Positions 9,883 through 21,599 of a stretch of DNA of 64,000 nucleotides are shown in pieces. The notes beneath the pieces are model-generated. The model was not told where the DNA came from. It did no database searches and saw nothing but the letters and a program-made list of their open reading frames with translations. Where the stretch lies: positions 57,316,001-57,380,000 of the forward strand of contig NC_134109.1 of the NCBI RefSeq assembly GCF_040939455.1, written 5' to 3'. A program made the position numbers and the translations under genes. Every line of letters begins with the position of its first letter. The stretch's first letter is position 1. Source of the DNA: Microcebus murinus (lineage: Eukaryota > Chordata > Mammalia > Primates > Cheirogaleidae).

Positions 9883-12219
9883 GTGAGAGGCGGGCAGCCG
9901 GCGGGGCGCTCCGGAGCCCGCGCCGGGGAGGCCAGGGGGAGGTGGGCGCTGAGCTGCACGGGCGGGCGGGCGGGCGGGGGCGCCTGCGGTGCCGCGGCTG
10001 CCCGCCTGCCGGTGTGGCCCCGGCCTCGGCCGGGCCTGCGAGCCGCACCCACGGCCCTTCTCTTCCCCCACTCTCGCAGCGGGGGAGAGAGTTTTAGAGA
10101 ACTCCGGGCTTTGAAAACACCCGCCCTGGGAAGCACTTGCCTCTTCCCGGCCGAGAGCGGGAGCCAGAGCCTGGCCCGGGTTCGGCGGGCTGGCGGGCGC
10201 CGCACGAGTTGGAAGCAACTCTGAGAAAGCCAGGGCACTCCTGCAGGGTGGCCTCTTCGTCCCGCCGTTTAATGCGCAGACGTCTTCTGATGAAAGCGCT
10301 CTGCCGCTAAGTTGAGTGTCTTAATAATGAAACGATTCCTAAATTTTATAAAACTTGTTCTTCAAAAACCCTGTTTGGGGAAAAGTGTGCTCATTCGTCT
10401 CTAGAACCGCTGGGTGGCGCTGGTGCGACCAGAATCTTCTCCCAGAACTTGGGGCCGAGAACCTGTTTCTCTCCATTGTCCCCTTGGTTCATAGGGTTTG
10501 TTTTACAATGTGCACAAAAGGATTACAAGGAAAACCAGGTACAGACAGGACTACCCCCTATTAAAAGTATTTTTCTAGAAACAGCTGGCGATTACCCCCC
10601 AAAAGTTTAATTACTATTATTGAAAACGCTTATTGAAATTGCTTTGGATAATGTTGGGAAGAGGAAAATAAACCCCAAAGTAAAAAATACTTTAAGACAT
10701 ACACAGAAAAACTATAGAATCAGGAAATATTTTTATGGTAACTAATTTATTTAAATTTTTATATTCACAAATTTACCTCTGAGTTTATTTGCATATGATG
10801 GCTCACAGGGTGTTCTTATTTAAATCTGTTTGTTCACTTCTTATGTTTTAAAATGGAGTTGTATTTGCTGATGGAAATAAATTAAGGGCATCATGATTTT
10901 TTATTAAAGTATCAGAAAAGTAGTTTTAACATATCTGAGCTCTGTATTTTTAAAACACTGTACCTAATGCATTCTCAAATTGCTGTTGATAAAGGGTTTC
11001 ACTTGGTGATTTTAAAAGGAACTCAGAGCTCTTCCAGAGGTTTAATTCTGACGCAGTCATCTAGTCCCACCAGTCAATTAAGACCTCTAACTAAAGAGCT
11101 TTCTTACATGTTAAAGCCTAGAGTAAGTAGAATAGCATTAAGAGAAAATAAGTAAGAGTTCAATTTTGGAATTTTAAATTATTCTAAACTACTCGTGTAG
11201 TTTCAAAGGCCAGGCTTTGAAATGATCAACAACAACACATCAGTATGTGGGGAAAAAAAAAGATGATTAGTTCAATGAACTGTTACCAAAATTTTCAAAC
11301 GTTAAGGGACTATAAATCGGTAACAGAATTAATGCACGTTTTTAAGTGACTTACAGAGGTGTACATGTAAAGTCACGCTAAAGTTAAATGTATGTAGCAC
11401 ATTGATACTACTATGCACTCCTCTTCTGTGATAGATCTATTTTTAGTTTTGTTTTTCCCAAACTTATTTACCGTATTAGTTTGTTTCCCTTCAATATTAC
11501 AGTTTCTACAAGTAGGTGAAAAACACTTCTTTTAAATATAATAAACAACAAAAACGTGTAAGACAACAAAGCTAGCTGCTGGGAAATGAATGTTGGGGGG
11601 GATCCTATGGCCATAGATGATTTGTTCTATCAGGGAGAGTTTCATTAACAGCCACTTAGCACAAGTGAGACCGTTGTGTGGTCAGCTGGGCCTGGCAGCC
11701 TCTGCGGAGGTGGACAGGGAGCCGGTGCCGTGAGGTCTGCTGAGCCGGCCTGCGCTGTGGAACCCACTGCACCCTTGGTGGTGATGTGAATAAGCAGAGG
11801 GTCAAAGATGAGTTCTATTTTCAGAGTTTTAAAGATGATTTGCCCCCAAAGGGCGCTTTGCCCGGCTGGTTGGGGTGGAGACTTGGGATACCACCTGGCG
11901 TGGATGGAGGAGGCGATGAAGGGGGCCTGGAAGTCAGCCCCTGTGCCTGGCGTGTAAGGCGATTACACATCTTCCCGGGGACATGTTTTCTGTGAGCGCT
12001 TATCTTTCATGCCTGCCGAGCTAGGATTTTCCCCCTGCCGTGCAAGACACCTTTACTTGGTCTGAGGAAGGCGCCTAACAGTTTGCCCTGGGTGGGGGTG
12101 TCCCCTGCTTTGCAGAAATGCCCTCCGCTTGCCCCGGGTTCGCCCCCGGCCGGCCGCCTTCCTGCGCCCACCACTAACCCCGCCCTTCGGGGCCTCTCCA
12201 CTCGCTGTCTCTGCTCCAG
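9883..12219 (+). other. FOXA1 intron 1
   Basis: A 2,337-bp GT-AG intron in phase 0. The donor is GAG|GTGAGA and the acceptor is the pyrimidine-rich CTGTCTCTGCTCCAG|GCC at 12,219/12,220. The first 350 bp are still CpG island. The middle (about 10,600-11,500) is AT-rich and free of recognisable interspersed repeats, with an octamer word (ATTTGCAT, about 10,787) and forkhead-like words (CTGTTTGTTCAC about 10,826, TTATTTACCG about 11,464), which fits intronic regulatory DNA. No internal exon was found. Confidence 0.9.
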
Positions 12220-13566
12220 GCCTACTCCTCCGTCCCGGTCAGCAACATGAACTCGGGCCTGGGCTCCATGAACTCCATGAACACCTACATGACTATGAAC
12301 ACCATGACCACGAGCGGCAACATGACTCCGGCTTCCTTCAACATGTCCTACGCCAACCCGGGCCTGGGGGCCGGCCTGAGTCCCGGCGCCGTGGCCGGCA
12401 TGCCAGGGGGCTCGGCGGGCGCCATGAACAGCATGACGGCGGCGGGCGTGACGGCCATGGGGACGGCGCTGAGCCCGGGCGGCATGGGCGCCATGGGCGC
12501 ACAGCCCGCGGCCTCCATGAACGGCCTGGGCCCCTACGCGGCCGCCATGAACCCGTGCATGAGCCCCATGGCGTACGCGCCGTCCAACCTGGGCCGCAGC
12601 CGCGCGGGCGGCGGAGGCGACGCCAAGACGTTCAAGCGCAGCTACCCGCACGCCAAGCCGCCCTACTCGTACATCTCGCTCATCACCATGGCCATCCAGC
12701 AGGCGCCCAGCAAGATGCTCACGCTGAGCGAGATCTACCAGTGGATCATGGACCTCTTCCCCTATTACCGGCAGAACCAGCAGCGCTGGCAGAACTCCAT
12801 CCGCCACTCGCTCTCCTTCAATGACTGCTTCGTCAAGGTGGCGCGCTCCCCGGACAAGCCAGGCAAGGGCTCCTACTGGACGCTGCACCCGGACTCCGGC
12901 AACATGTTCGAGAACGGCTGTTACCTGCGCCGCCAGAAGCGCTTCAAGTGCGAGAAGCAGCCCGGGGCTGGCGGCGGCGGAGGGGGTGGGAGCGGGGGCG
13001 GCGGGGCCAAGGGCGGCCCTGAGAGCCGCAAGGACCCCTCGGGCGCCGCCAACCCCAGCGCCGACTCGCCTCTGCATCGGGGCGTGCACGGTAAGGCCGG
13101 CCAGCTAGAGGGCGCGCCGGCCCCCGGGCCCGCCGCCAGCCCCCAGACTCTGGACCACAGTGGGGCTACGGCGACAGGGGGCGCGTCGGAGTTGAAGACT
13201 CCAGCCTCCTCCTCTGCGCCCCCCATAAGCTCCGGGCCCGGGGCACTGGCATCGGTGCCCCCCTCTCACCCGGCACATGGCCTGGCACCCCACGAGTCCC
13301 AGCTGCACCTGAAAGGGGATCCCCACTACTCCTTCAACCACCCCTTCTCTATCAACAACCTCATGTCCTCCTCGGAGCAGCAGCACAAGCTGGACTTCAA
13401 GGCATACGAGCAGGCACTGCAGTACTCGCCCTACGGCGCCACGTTGCCTGCCAGCTTGCCTCTCGGCAGCGCCTCGGTGGCCACCAGGAGCCCCATCGAG
13501 CCCTCAGCCCTGGAGCCGGCCTACTACCAAGGTGTGTATTCCAGACCCGTCCTAAACACTTCCTAG
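12220..13566 (+). CDS. FOXA1: FOXA1 coding exon 2 (residues 25-472), forkhead pioneer factor
   Basis: Nuclear DNA-binding protein that opens chromatin and primes enhancers for steroid receptors and endoderm-lineage factors. Residues 25-100 form the Met/Asn/Ser-rich N-terminal activation region. The forkhead domain runs from about 168 ([20 protein letters not shown]) to about 266. It includes the recognition helix [14 protein letters not shown] (213-226) and wing 2 with H247, M253, F254, R261 and F266 all intact. A Gly-rich linker (273-290) follows. The C-terminal activation regions include INNLMSSS (402-409) and the final peptide [14 protein letters not shown] (459-472). With exon 1 the length is 472, equal to human. 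An in-frame Met at residue 34 could start a shorter 439-residue form. The exon is very GC-rich, which creates long false frames on both strands. Confidence 0.98.
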   Translation, partial: AYSSVPVSNMNSGLGSMNSMNTYMTMNTMTTSGNMTPASFNMSYANPGLGAGLSPGAVAGMPGGSAGAMNSMTAAGVTAMGTALSPGGMGAMGAQPAASMNGLGPYAAAMNPCMSPMAYAPSNLGRSRAGGGGDAKTFKRSYPHAKPPYSYISLITMAIQQAPSKMLTLSEIYQWIMDLFPYYRQNQQRWQNSIRHSLSFNDCFVKVARSPDKPGKGSYWTLHPDSGNMFENGCYLRRQKRFKCEKQPGAGGGGGGGSGGGGAKGGPESRKDPSGAANPSADSPLHRGVHGKAGQLEGAPAPGPAASPQTLDHSGATATGGASELKTPASSSAPPISSGPGALASVPPSHPAHGLAPHESQLHLKGDPHYSFNHPFSINNLMSSSEQQHKLDFKAYEQALQYSPYGATLPASLPLGSASVATRSPIEPSALEPAYYQGVYSRPVLNTS

Positions 13567-14945
13567 CTCCTGGGACTGGGGGTTTGTCTGGCATGGCCAT
13601 GCTGGTAGCAGGAGAGAAAAAAATCAACAGCAAACAAAACCACATATATCAAACCAATAACAGCATAATAAAATCCTAACACCTCTTTTTATTTTGTTTT
13701 TCGTGCACAATCTTTCCCTCAGTGCAAAGGACTGTTACTTTATTATTGTATTCAAAACTCGTTGTGTATTATTACAAAGACAACCAACCCCAAACCAACA
13801 TTTATTTCCTGTGAAGTTTAATGAACCACAAGTGTATATATAAAATCCTGCTCCTTCCTTGCCCCCCTGCCTTTCCTTCCTCTTTCCCCTCCAGACAACA
13901 TTCTAGTCTGTGCAGGTTTTATTTAACAAAAAAAGAAAAAAAAAGAAGATGGTCAAGTTTGTAAAATATTTGTGCTTTTTTCCCTCCTTACCTGATGTAC
14001 CCCTACAAGTTTACAGGTCTGTGGCAATACTCTTAACCATAAGAACTGAAATGGTGAAGAAACAAGTAGACATTGGGCTCTTAAAAATATTGAAAGACAA
14101 TACTGTTGTTATGCAGCAAGACATAGACTATAAACATCAGAGCCATTTGTTTTTCAGTTTACATTTCTGATACATTCAGATAGCAGATGTCTTTAAATGA
14201 AATACATATATGTACAATTATGCACATGCTCAGATATGTAGACACCTCCATATATTTACATAACATATAGAGATAATAGGTGATATACATGCTACATTTT
14301 CAAGAGTTGCCTGACCAAGAAGTTACAAGGACCCCAATCCCCTTGTCCTCTTTATCCACATATGGACCTGGGAATCCATTCCTCAGGAATTGCCCTCCTC
14401 TAGAACTCTGCTCCTTGCTTTGCAGAGTGCCATGGTCATGTCATTCTGAGGTCACATAACATGTATAAAATTAGCTTCTATGTGTGTATGCCATTTAAAG
14501 AATATTTTTTTCCAGGAAAAAAGGGAATATTACAATGTTGGAGGAGAGAGAAGTTATAGGGAGCTGTATTTCAAAATTTGGTCCAAGATTCTAAAATCCT
14601 ATTGATTGTGGCCATTTTAATTATTGCCATCGTGTGCTTGTTTCATCCAGTGTTAATGCACTTTCCACAGTTGGACATGGTATTAGTATAGCCAGACGGG
14701 TTTCATTATTATTCCTCTTTGCTTTTTCAATGTTAATTTATTGCATGGTTTATTCTTTTTCTTTACAGCTGAAATTGCTTTAAATGATGGTTAAAATTAC
14801 AAATTAAAATGTTAATTTTTATCATGTGATTGTAATTAAAATATTTTGATTTAAATAACAAAAATAATACCAGATTTTAAGCGATGGAAAATGTTCTTGA
14901 TTATTTGCAGTTAAGGAGTTTAAATAAATCAAATGTTAACAAAAA
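13567..14945 (+). other. FOXA1 3'UTR
   Basis: After the TAG stop the composition drops sharply from GC-rich to AT-rich. No splice or coding signal is seen. An AATAAA at 13,667-13,672 could give a very short transcript. The better placed AATAAA at 14,923-14,928 is followed by an A-rich cleavage zone and a T-rich downstream stretch. The resulting 3'UTR is about 1.4 kb, plausible for FOXA1. The end coordinate is inferred. Confidence 0.7.
14923..14928 (+). terminator. Probable FOXA1 poly(A) signal
   Basis: Canonical AATAAA, followed within about 15-20 bases by AAC and an A run and then by the T-rich GGATTTCTGTTATTTTCCTT. This is the usual hexamer, cleavage site and downstream element order. An earlier AATAAA at 13,667 is a weaker alternative. 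Confidence 0.6.
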
Positions 14946-15639
14946 AGGATTTCTGTTATTTTCCTTACTTAAATCCAAAATGGATATTCTGACTATGACA
15001 TTTTTCAAATTTTGAAAATGAATATAAATGACAAAAAGGAAAATAATCAAAAACAATTGTTTTGTCTGTGATTTGAATGAACATGTAGCTAGTAAAAGCA
15101 GTGAAAGAAACTGAATGAAAATGAGTAGATAAATTGATTTAATATTTCAAGAATTGAGATTTTAAAGATTCTATATTCCCAGTAATGTTTACTTCATTTT
15201 TAAAATATAGGCTTAAGCTTTCCATGTGTCCTTGGAATCTTTCCATCCACTACAAAATCAAATGTTGTTAATTTACCTTTCCCCGCTCTCCAACATATCA
15301 TTTTTCCTTTATCTGAGAAGTATTTGAGTGGGAATAAAATACCAGCTGTGGGTGATAAAATTGTCTACTGCAGAGATGCCAGAGCCCTCTTCTCATTAAA
15401 AGAGAAACAAAACTTAGCTATCATAGTAGCTTTGAAGGGGTGGGGAGAGGAGGGGAGTTAATTTACTCCTACAAGGGAAGCTTGTACCACCAGGACATTT
15501 CAGAATAGCTGCTATTTTGTATTTTGTGAAGATATTTTTTAAAATATTGTTTCTAAAAATATTGTTCCTAAGAGCTTAAAACTGATTGTTTGCCTTCTAA
15601 GAAGCTTTCCAATGCAACTTCACACCCCATAGTTGCTTG
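14946..15639. other. FOXA1 3' flank, no gene recognised
   Basis: AT-rich DNA without an identifiable repeat or coding sequence. No RNA gene seen. Confidence 0.4.
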
Positions 15640-16200
15640 GGATCACAAAATCATTAATCTCCTTTGATAGTAGCCTCACTTTCCAGTCCACCTATTTCTT
15701 TGTAAGTCTTGTTCGGATTGACATCAACAATAACAACACCAGCCCAAGCAGAGGCTGGACTGCCTGATCCCTTGTGTATGAACTCCATCCTCACCAGGGC
15801 TTGAACTTGGGCAGCCTTTACTTTGATCGCCCCACTCCACACAGCAGACAAGATAAAAAGAGCTGTGTGAGTCGCTTAATTATCGCGTAATTGCCTCCCC
15901 AGATGAGAGAAGGGTGCCATGTAGCACTTGAGAAAAATCCAGAAATCTCAACGCACCTCCCCCGCTCACTTCAGCTAATGAAAGGAGAAGGGGAGGGAAA
16001 TTACTGGTTCGAGTAATTTCGAAACCTAATTTGGAGGCCTAGGAAGGACGTTAAAAATCCCAAAGAGACGAAAAAGCTTTCAATCCCAACAGTAATTCAT
16101 ATTTATAGAGGGCAAACAAATGTGGCTGGCAAATTCGAATTCCAAATGTAAAGGCGTGAGCTTAGGCCTCGGCATTTTACCCGGTCTCGCTGAATCTAAG
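15640..16200. promoter_or_regulatory. Candidate enhancer downstream of FOXA1
   Basis: High-complexity, repeat-free DNA dense in transcription-factor-like words: paired homeodomain cores AATTA/TAATT in inverted orientation around TCGCG at 15,878-15,892, an AT-hook-like TAATTCATATTTATAG, and GCAAACA (forkhead) at 16,112-16,118. A 65-codon open frame lies on the - strand at 15,654-15,851 but resembles no protein I know. Position (about 1 kb past the transcript end) and texture suggest a conserved noncoding element. Conservation itself cannot be measured here. Confidence 0.45.
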
Positions 16201-16319
16201 GCCTCTAACTTTTGTGCTGTCCCCTCCCTTTCTCCTCTTTAACATATCAGCAATATCAATGTCTTGTCTTGGGCTTCAGCCTTACTCTCTTACTTGGGGG
16301 AGACTTTCTGTGGTCTTGC

Positions 16320-17110
16320 AGGGCTGGGGGGCCGAGGAGCTACTTTGGAGACCCGCCTCGGAAGCTAGAACTGCGGGTCGCGGGGAGCGGGCTTTGCCTC
16401 GGCGCCCAGCCCCTGCCTCGCGGGCCTCTCGCGGTTCCCGGACCGCGCGCCCCGCCACCCCTGGGCGATGCGACCTGCGAACGGCGCGTGAAGACGCGCA
16501 GGGCTGCTGGATGCCGAGGAAGGCGGACAGAGCCGGACCGCAAGCATCTGGAGGTGACAAGTGCAGTTAGTTCTTCATTGTCTGAGCATTTTCCCCTCCC
16601 AGCGAATAAATCTTCTGTTGAGCCTGAGACCTAAAAGTCAACAAAGAAGGCCAGCCGCCTCGTTCCGGCCGCTACGGCCCCAGCGGTCGCAGTTGCAGCG
16701 GCTGCTCCCGCTGCGTAATCCCTTCCTCGGAAACCCGGACACACAAACGCCGGAGCGCCCGGGGCTGGGGCGCCGCGGCCCGGGGCCAGGAGGAAAACAT
16801 CTGTGGTTCGCGGGGAGCGCGGGACCCTTCCCGAGCGCAGCCTCCCTGCAGCCCCCGCCCGCTCCCCCCTTTTGTCTCGGAGTTTCCATATGCCTTCACC
16901 TCCGACGCTCGCGAAGAGGAGGCCAGGAAAGGGGGTGCTGCCCGCTCCGCCGCGGCCCCCCGCTCCCTTTACTTAGGAATTTCGCCCCAAGTGGGGGAGG
17001 GGTCTTCCGAAGGGGGAGGGAGGGAGCGAGGAGGGGAAACCCTTCCAACTGATCCCAGGGTGAAGCTCCCGAGGCCCTCCGATCCGCCGACTACCCCAGC
17101 GGGCGGACAC
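16320..17110. promoter_or_regulatory. CpG-rich block downstream of FOXA1
   Basis: A GC-rich, CpG-dense block sits abruptly between AT-rich flanks, about 1.4 kb past the FOXA1 poly(A) signal. Open frames of up to 163 codons occur in several phases and on both strands, which is the normal consequence of high GC and not evidence of a gene. It could be a CpG-island enhancer, a promoter of a noncoding transcript, or part of a Polycomb-type domain around FOXA1. Confidence 0.5.
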
Positions 17111-19370
17111 TCAGGAAAAGAAAAACAAAAATGTTTGGGGAGTGAGTATAGTGCAGGGGAGGGGACCTTCAATTGTTACTTTCACCTAGCATCTAGGAAT
17201 AACAGGTCTGAAACATTGTTAACATGATAAAAAGAGGAGACACCAAAGATAGAGAAGAAGAAAAGCTCACCAGTTCCAATTCGGCAGAAACAACCCAGAA
17301 GTACTGGCAAGTGGAAGGCAGCTCGCTCCGTCTTCTACATGATGGCTAATACAGTGTTTAAATCAAAGACAAAATTTAATTTCCTTTGTCCAGTCGTGAC
17401 CTCCCTCATAGCAGAATAAGCTGGTGAGAATTATTATGGGAGGAGGGATTAAAACAAACAAAATCCTGTTAAAGTTCTTAACTTCTTTTTTCATCTTCTG
17501 AAGGCTGGTTACCTGACTGATTTCACTGATAGTATAGAAAACATTTTTCTCAGAAGTCTAAGAGGTGTGAATAAGCAACAACAAAATAATTCCTAGAGTG
17601 ATAAAAAAAAAATGTTAAGCTTGTTTTTTGTCATATTAAAAATTGGTCTCAGTTCCACAAAAATGCTTATTAAATTTCTTTTAAAAAAACTGCCACGATC
17701 AATACAAATTCCTTTCAATGCGGGCCAAAGTAGGAGACCTGTAGCCCAAATTAATTAACCTTTCCTCAAGATCAATTCGTTTTCTGTTGATTTAGCAGTA
17801 ATATTGTAGAACATTTAGCTATAATGTATTTTAATGTGATACCTCAATATGTCAAGGAGAAAAAACTCGTTGAAAAATAAAATTGTTTAAATTATTTAAT
17901 AGATATTTAATACACTTGTAAAAGGTATTTTGTCTTCAAAAATTAAATGTTAAGTGTTTATTTGAATTGGAGTAAATGTGTTTTGCAACTAAATGGAGTT
18001 AAAATAATGCCTAATTACTTCAAGATAATTGTGTGAAAGGCGATTATTTTTAAGCTACATTGAGCTAAATAGGTAATCAAATTATACTGAAATTTAAAAA
18101 TAAAATTTTCCCAAACAAATAATCATTAGCATCAATAGATACTCATGATAGTAAGAGTGTAAGAAAATGAAACAACTTGAAAGATTTTACAAACTTCCCG
18201 TTTAGAAACAGAATCTATTTGGGGAGATAAAAGGTTTTATCATGTAGCCATTTATGCAAGTTTTTTTTCTACCCATGATGGTGTTCACTGTATCCAAATA
18301 ACAATTAACAACAGATTATTTTAAATCTGTATTTTCCTTCCAAATAGTTAAGTTTGAGGGCACAATGGTTCCATGGGTTTTCTCTTTTTAGTTCCCAGCC
18401 CAGCTTGCTTCATTGAACTTTGGCCAGCTCGGACTGCAGCTCTCATTCCGCCCCCCCCCCCACCTCCAGCCGTCCTTTTAGCAAGCAATGCGTGGCTGGA
18501 AAATAGCCATGCAGGCAGTTCAATTTTAACTTGTAAAATGCATGCATTTTCCTATTATAAACATTTTTAAACACCTGACAAGGGGGAAATCCTCACTTGC
18601 TACCTTTCTTTTTCTAACTTCCTCATTTCTCCAAGTATGTTAGCTGTGACTACACAGTGTAAGAGCAAAGAACACAGTGATCAGTGAGCTCCCCTCCCCC
18701 TTGCAGCCCCAGGAAGTGAGGAGCCTCCTTTCTTCTAGATGACACCTCATGACATTTTGGGGTTCTCTTAGTTCTAGTCATCTTAGAGTACAGAAGAAAG
18801 ATATTCTCCCTAAAAATCCAGGAAGGAAACAGTTTAACTGGAATCACGATGGAGGACTTCAAATCCAGGTAGGATGCTGGTGAAGGCACTGGTGAAATTA
18901 AGTTCAGAACCCGGCCAGTGACACCAAGGGAAGCCTGATTCAGACTTTTCAGTGAGAGGTTGCTTTGGGTTGACTTTCTACTTCTCTAAACTCTTCAAGA
19001 TTACACATCAGCTTTTTTGTGTTTTTTTTTTTTTTTCTGAAACCAAGAAAACAACCTGGAAATCCACTCCCCTCCCCCAAAAAAGAATTGCCTGGAAATA
19101 GGGAACAATTAATTAAAGTGGAAACCTCCTTAGTTTCTCCTCCTTCCCCCTATGAAAGTTGTTACTCCTTTGCTTGTCTATTCATGTCTTGGGCCAGTAT
19201 TTTTTGTTTCTCTCCCTTACAGAAAGGAGTTATTTTAAAACACAAACAATTTAATGAGAAAAATGTAAGGGGCTTTGCAGTGGTTTGTTTCGTTTATATA
19301 TTTAATTGTAAGGGTCCATTATGCTCGAGGGGGGAGATAGGCGCCCGCCCAGTGCAGTGATCTTGGAGAG
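17111..19370. other. AT-rich flank with few repeats
   Basis: No gene supported. Recognisable interspersed repeats are scarce. The stretch at about 18,360-18,550 is more complex and contains a run of C (about 18,451-18,463) and a perfect 16-bp palindrome AAAATGCATGCATTTT at 18,535-18,550. A T-run at 19,021-19,036 has no attached element that I can identify. Confidence 0.4.
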
Positions 19371-19379
19371 CTGATTTTC

Positions 19380-19560
19380 TTTGCATGACTCAGGTGACTG
19401 GGGCATTTTTGGAACGTTCCCCTAGCTCTGGGTCCCACCTGGGAGGCTTGTGCTTTATTCCTGCAGCCCCGCTATAAATGTCCAGCCCAACAGCCGCTCA
19501 ACCCCAAGCTCCAACGCCCGCCGCATCCTCCACCGCTTCTGCTAGGTGGAGGCTGATTTA
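19380..19560 (+). promoter_or_regulatory. TATA-containing promoter-like element
   Basis: On the + strand TGACTCA (AP-1 type, 19,386-19,392) is followed by GGAACGTTCC (a perfect 10-bp palindrome, about 19,411-19,420), and then by GCTATAAATG at 19,471-19,480. GC-richer sequence CAGCCGCTCAACCCCAAGCTCC lies 25-45 bp downstream of the TATA word, where a start site would fall. It leads into a CpG-rich block 350 bp further on. Evidence is motif order only. It could equally be an enhancer. Confidence 0.35.
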
Positions 19561-19899
19561 CTAGCTCAAACTGCAATGAGCCGTGTTGTGACGCAGGGCA
19601 TCGTCCAGGTTTCCTTGCCTCTCCCTGGAGTCACACTGCCTTCTGCCGACACGCGCTTCCTTTGTGTTATGCCTGGCTAATATATTAATGGGGCGGATAA
19701 CCCGGATCCTTCGAGGAGGGGAGGAGGGGGTTGCAGATGGGGAGGGCGGAGAAGGGAACCGAACAGCTCTGGCTGCTGACCCTTGGGCCAAGGAGCTCAG
19801 AGGCGGCCCGGGGATGGGGGAGCGAATCGAGGTGGGGCAAGTTCACCATGGGGGCACTGAAAGTTAATTTAAATGCCTGCAACAAGTCTTAGAAAAGGT

Positions 19900-21470
19900 G
19901 ACCTGATGCTAATGCGCTGTCGTGTGCTCAGAACTGCGCGGCCAGACGCGCGGAAGCTCGAGAGACGGTCCCTCTGGCGGAGCGGCCGCGCGCCGGCTGC
20001 CGTCTCCGCCTCCCCCGCCCACCGGCCCCGAGCTCCGCCGCGCCGAGCCGCTGCGAGTCGCAGGTGAAAATTCCTCGCTTCGAGTCCTGCGAATGCGCCT
20101 CTTAGAGGTGTACACCTTCGCAGACACAGACTCATCGAGTTCTAGCCAAGCCAGCCGCTTTAGATGCTGGGTCCCAGTGGTTAAAACAAAGACTTCAACC
20201 AGCCTGGCCCACTGCCTCCAAGGAGAGCCCGGCTTCCCCGCCGCCCCTCACCCCACGCCAACGGGCAGCCCGGCCGCCCAGCCCGAGGCTTTAACCCGAC
20301 CAGCCGTAGGCGGAACCCTTGCCCTCTGCCCCAGGTGGGCGCGAGGAGCCGCGATGCCTGGCCGGAGGCCTGAGGTCCGGGTCGCCGCGGCTGGGTGCGG
20401 ACCTCGTCTCCCGTGGCGGCGCCCTCCCCGCCGGCCTGCGGCCTCGCCCGCCAGACGGGGCCCTGGCGTCCGGGGACATATGCTGCCCGCAGGCCGCGCG
20501 GCCCGACGTGGTGCTCATTGCCGAGGCGGTTCTCAGCTCATCAAAAGCCCGGGCTTTCTTCAGCCGTATGGGCCGCGAGGTGAACAACAATGCTCGGGCC
20601 CCTTCACTTCAAAAGCTGCGATCAGGGGAAAGGCTCCCCCAGAGAATTTTTTTTCTCCCCAGCCTTTCATTCCTGGTTTGAAAAAAAAAGGCATCAGCAA
20701 CTCCAAGGCCCGGGCGAGCCTAATGCCCTTTGATGGGGATTGAATTCATTATCTCCAATAACACAATTGTGCTTGGCCAACGAAAAGAGCAAAGCAAGGC
20801 TCTATTCCGCCCGAGGGGCTCGGCGGGGCGGGGCGGACGGGCGAGAAGCGCTCCTGGGGACCCGCTCGGAGGCGCAGTCCCGGCCCGCACCGCGGGCTGC
20901 GGCGCCCCCTGGGCGCGGGGGGCGCGGGCCCGTCCCGAGGCTGCAGGACCGGTGGCGCCACCCGCGGAGGGGAGGCCGCGCGGGGAGGGGCGGGGCGGCT
21001 TTCTGGCTTGACTTATTTTTTGTTTCTCCCTTTGAAACTATCCCCCGAGGGCGGCCCCGGCAGACTGGGTGTTTGCTCTCCCCCTCCCTGCCTCCCGCTG
21101 CGAAGCGGTCCCCGCGCCCGGGGCGCGCTGGGCAGGAGGGCCCCGGTGAGCACGCCAGGCTCTCAACGTCCCGGCCGCGCCGCCAATCCTGGTGTCCTGG
21201 GCTTGGAGCCAGCTTTACTCTGAACCTAGCACGGATAAACCGGGCTCTCTCAGTTCAGGCTCTCTCCATTCGCTTCCACACCAGCCGTAGAGGAAAGGCG
21301 CCCCAAGAGCCTGAGCCGGGACTGCGGGACACCACGTCCGGCCCCTTGGTATTGGGGTCCGGGCGCCGGGCCTGATGCCCCGTCCACCCCGCTCCGAGAC
21401 CCGTCACGAATGCCTCCTCCCGGGTTCCACCGCCATCCCTGCCCTTTCAGCCACCTCTAGCCCCTGCTTC
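19900..21470. promoter_or_regulatory. Second CpG-rich block downstream of FOXA1
   Basis: About 1.5 kb of GC-rich, CpG-dense DNA 5-6.5 kb past the FOXA1 transcript end, with no recognised repeat. Islands of less GC-biased, motif-rich sequence are embedded in it, for example around 20,500-20,620 (AACAACAATG, a SOX-type word) and 20,735-20,800 (ATTCATTATCTCCAATAACACAATTGTG region). A 273-codon frame opens on the + strand at 19,922-20,743, but its composition (Arg, Pro, Ala, Gly) looks like translated GC-rich noncoding DNA. Interpretation: candidate regulatory island or start of a noncoding RNA. Confidence 0.5.
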
Positions 21471-21535
21471 TCTGCTCTCCTGAATGTATGGAGGTGAAAA
21501 TAGACTAAGGCATTGCGTACTTTGACCTCGGGGTG

Positions 21536-21563
21536 TGGGGGGGAGGAGGGAGGGAGAAAGAGG

Positions 21564-21598
<35 letters not shown>
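21536..21598. repeat. Purine-rich (GGGA)n/(GA)n tract
   Basis: A G-run grades into GGGA repeats and then GA dinucleotides, giving about 60 bases of unbroken purine on the + strand. Mirror-symmetric purine tracts of this kind can form triplex DNA. Confidence 0.9.
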
Positions 21599-21599
21599 T

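Noticed and set aside
9512..10048. A 178-codon - strand frame over the FOXA1 promoter
   Set aside because: Stop-poor GC-rich CpG-island sequence; low-complexity Arg/Ala/Pro product.
12129..12824. A 231-codon + strand frame overlapping FOXA1 exon 2
   Set aside because: Out-of-phase shadow of FOXA1, rich in His/Gly/Arg repeats and crossing the true splice acceptor.
12007..13089. A 360-codon open frame antisense to FOXA1 exon 2
   Set aside because: It mirrors the GC-rich coding exon; its Ala/Arg/Gly/His/Val composition is what the complement of FOXA1 codons gives, and it has no independent homology.
15654..15851. A 65-codon - strand frame with a protein-like composition
   Set aside because: No family recognised, no splice or promoter context; the DNA looks like a noncoding regulatory element.
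19922..20743. A 273-codon + strand frame in the downstream CpG block as a protein gene
   Set aside because: Composition is that of translated GC-rich DNA and no domain is visible. Kept only as a point to check under findings.
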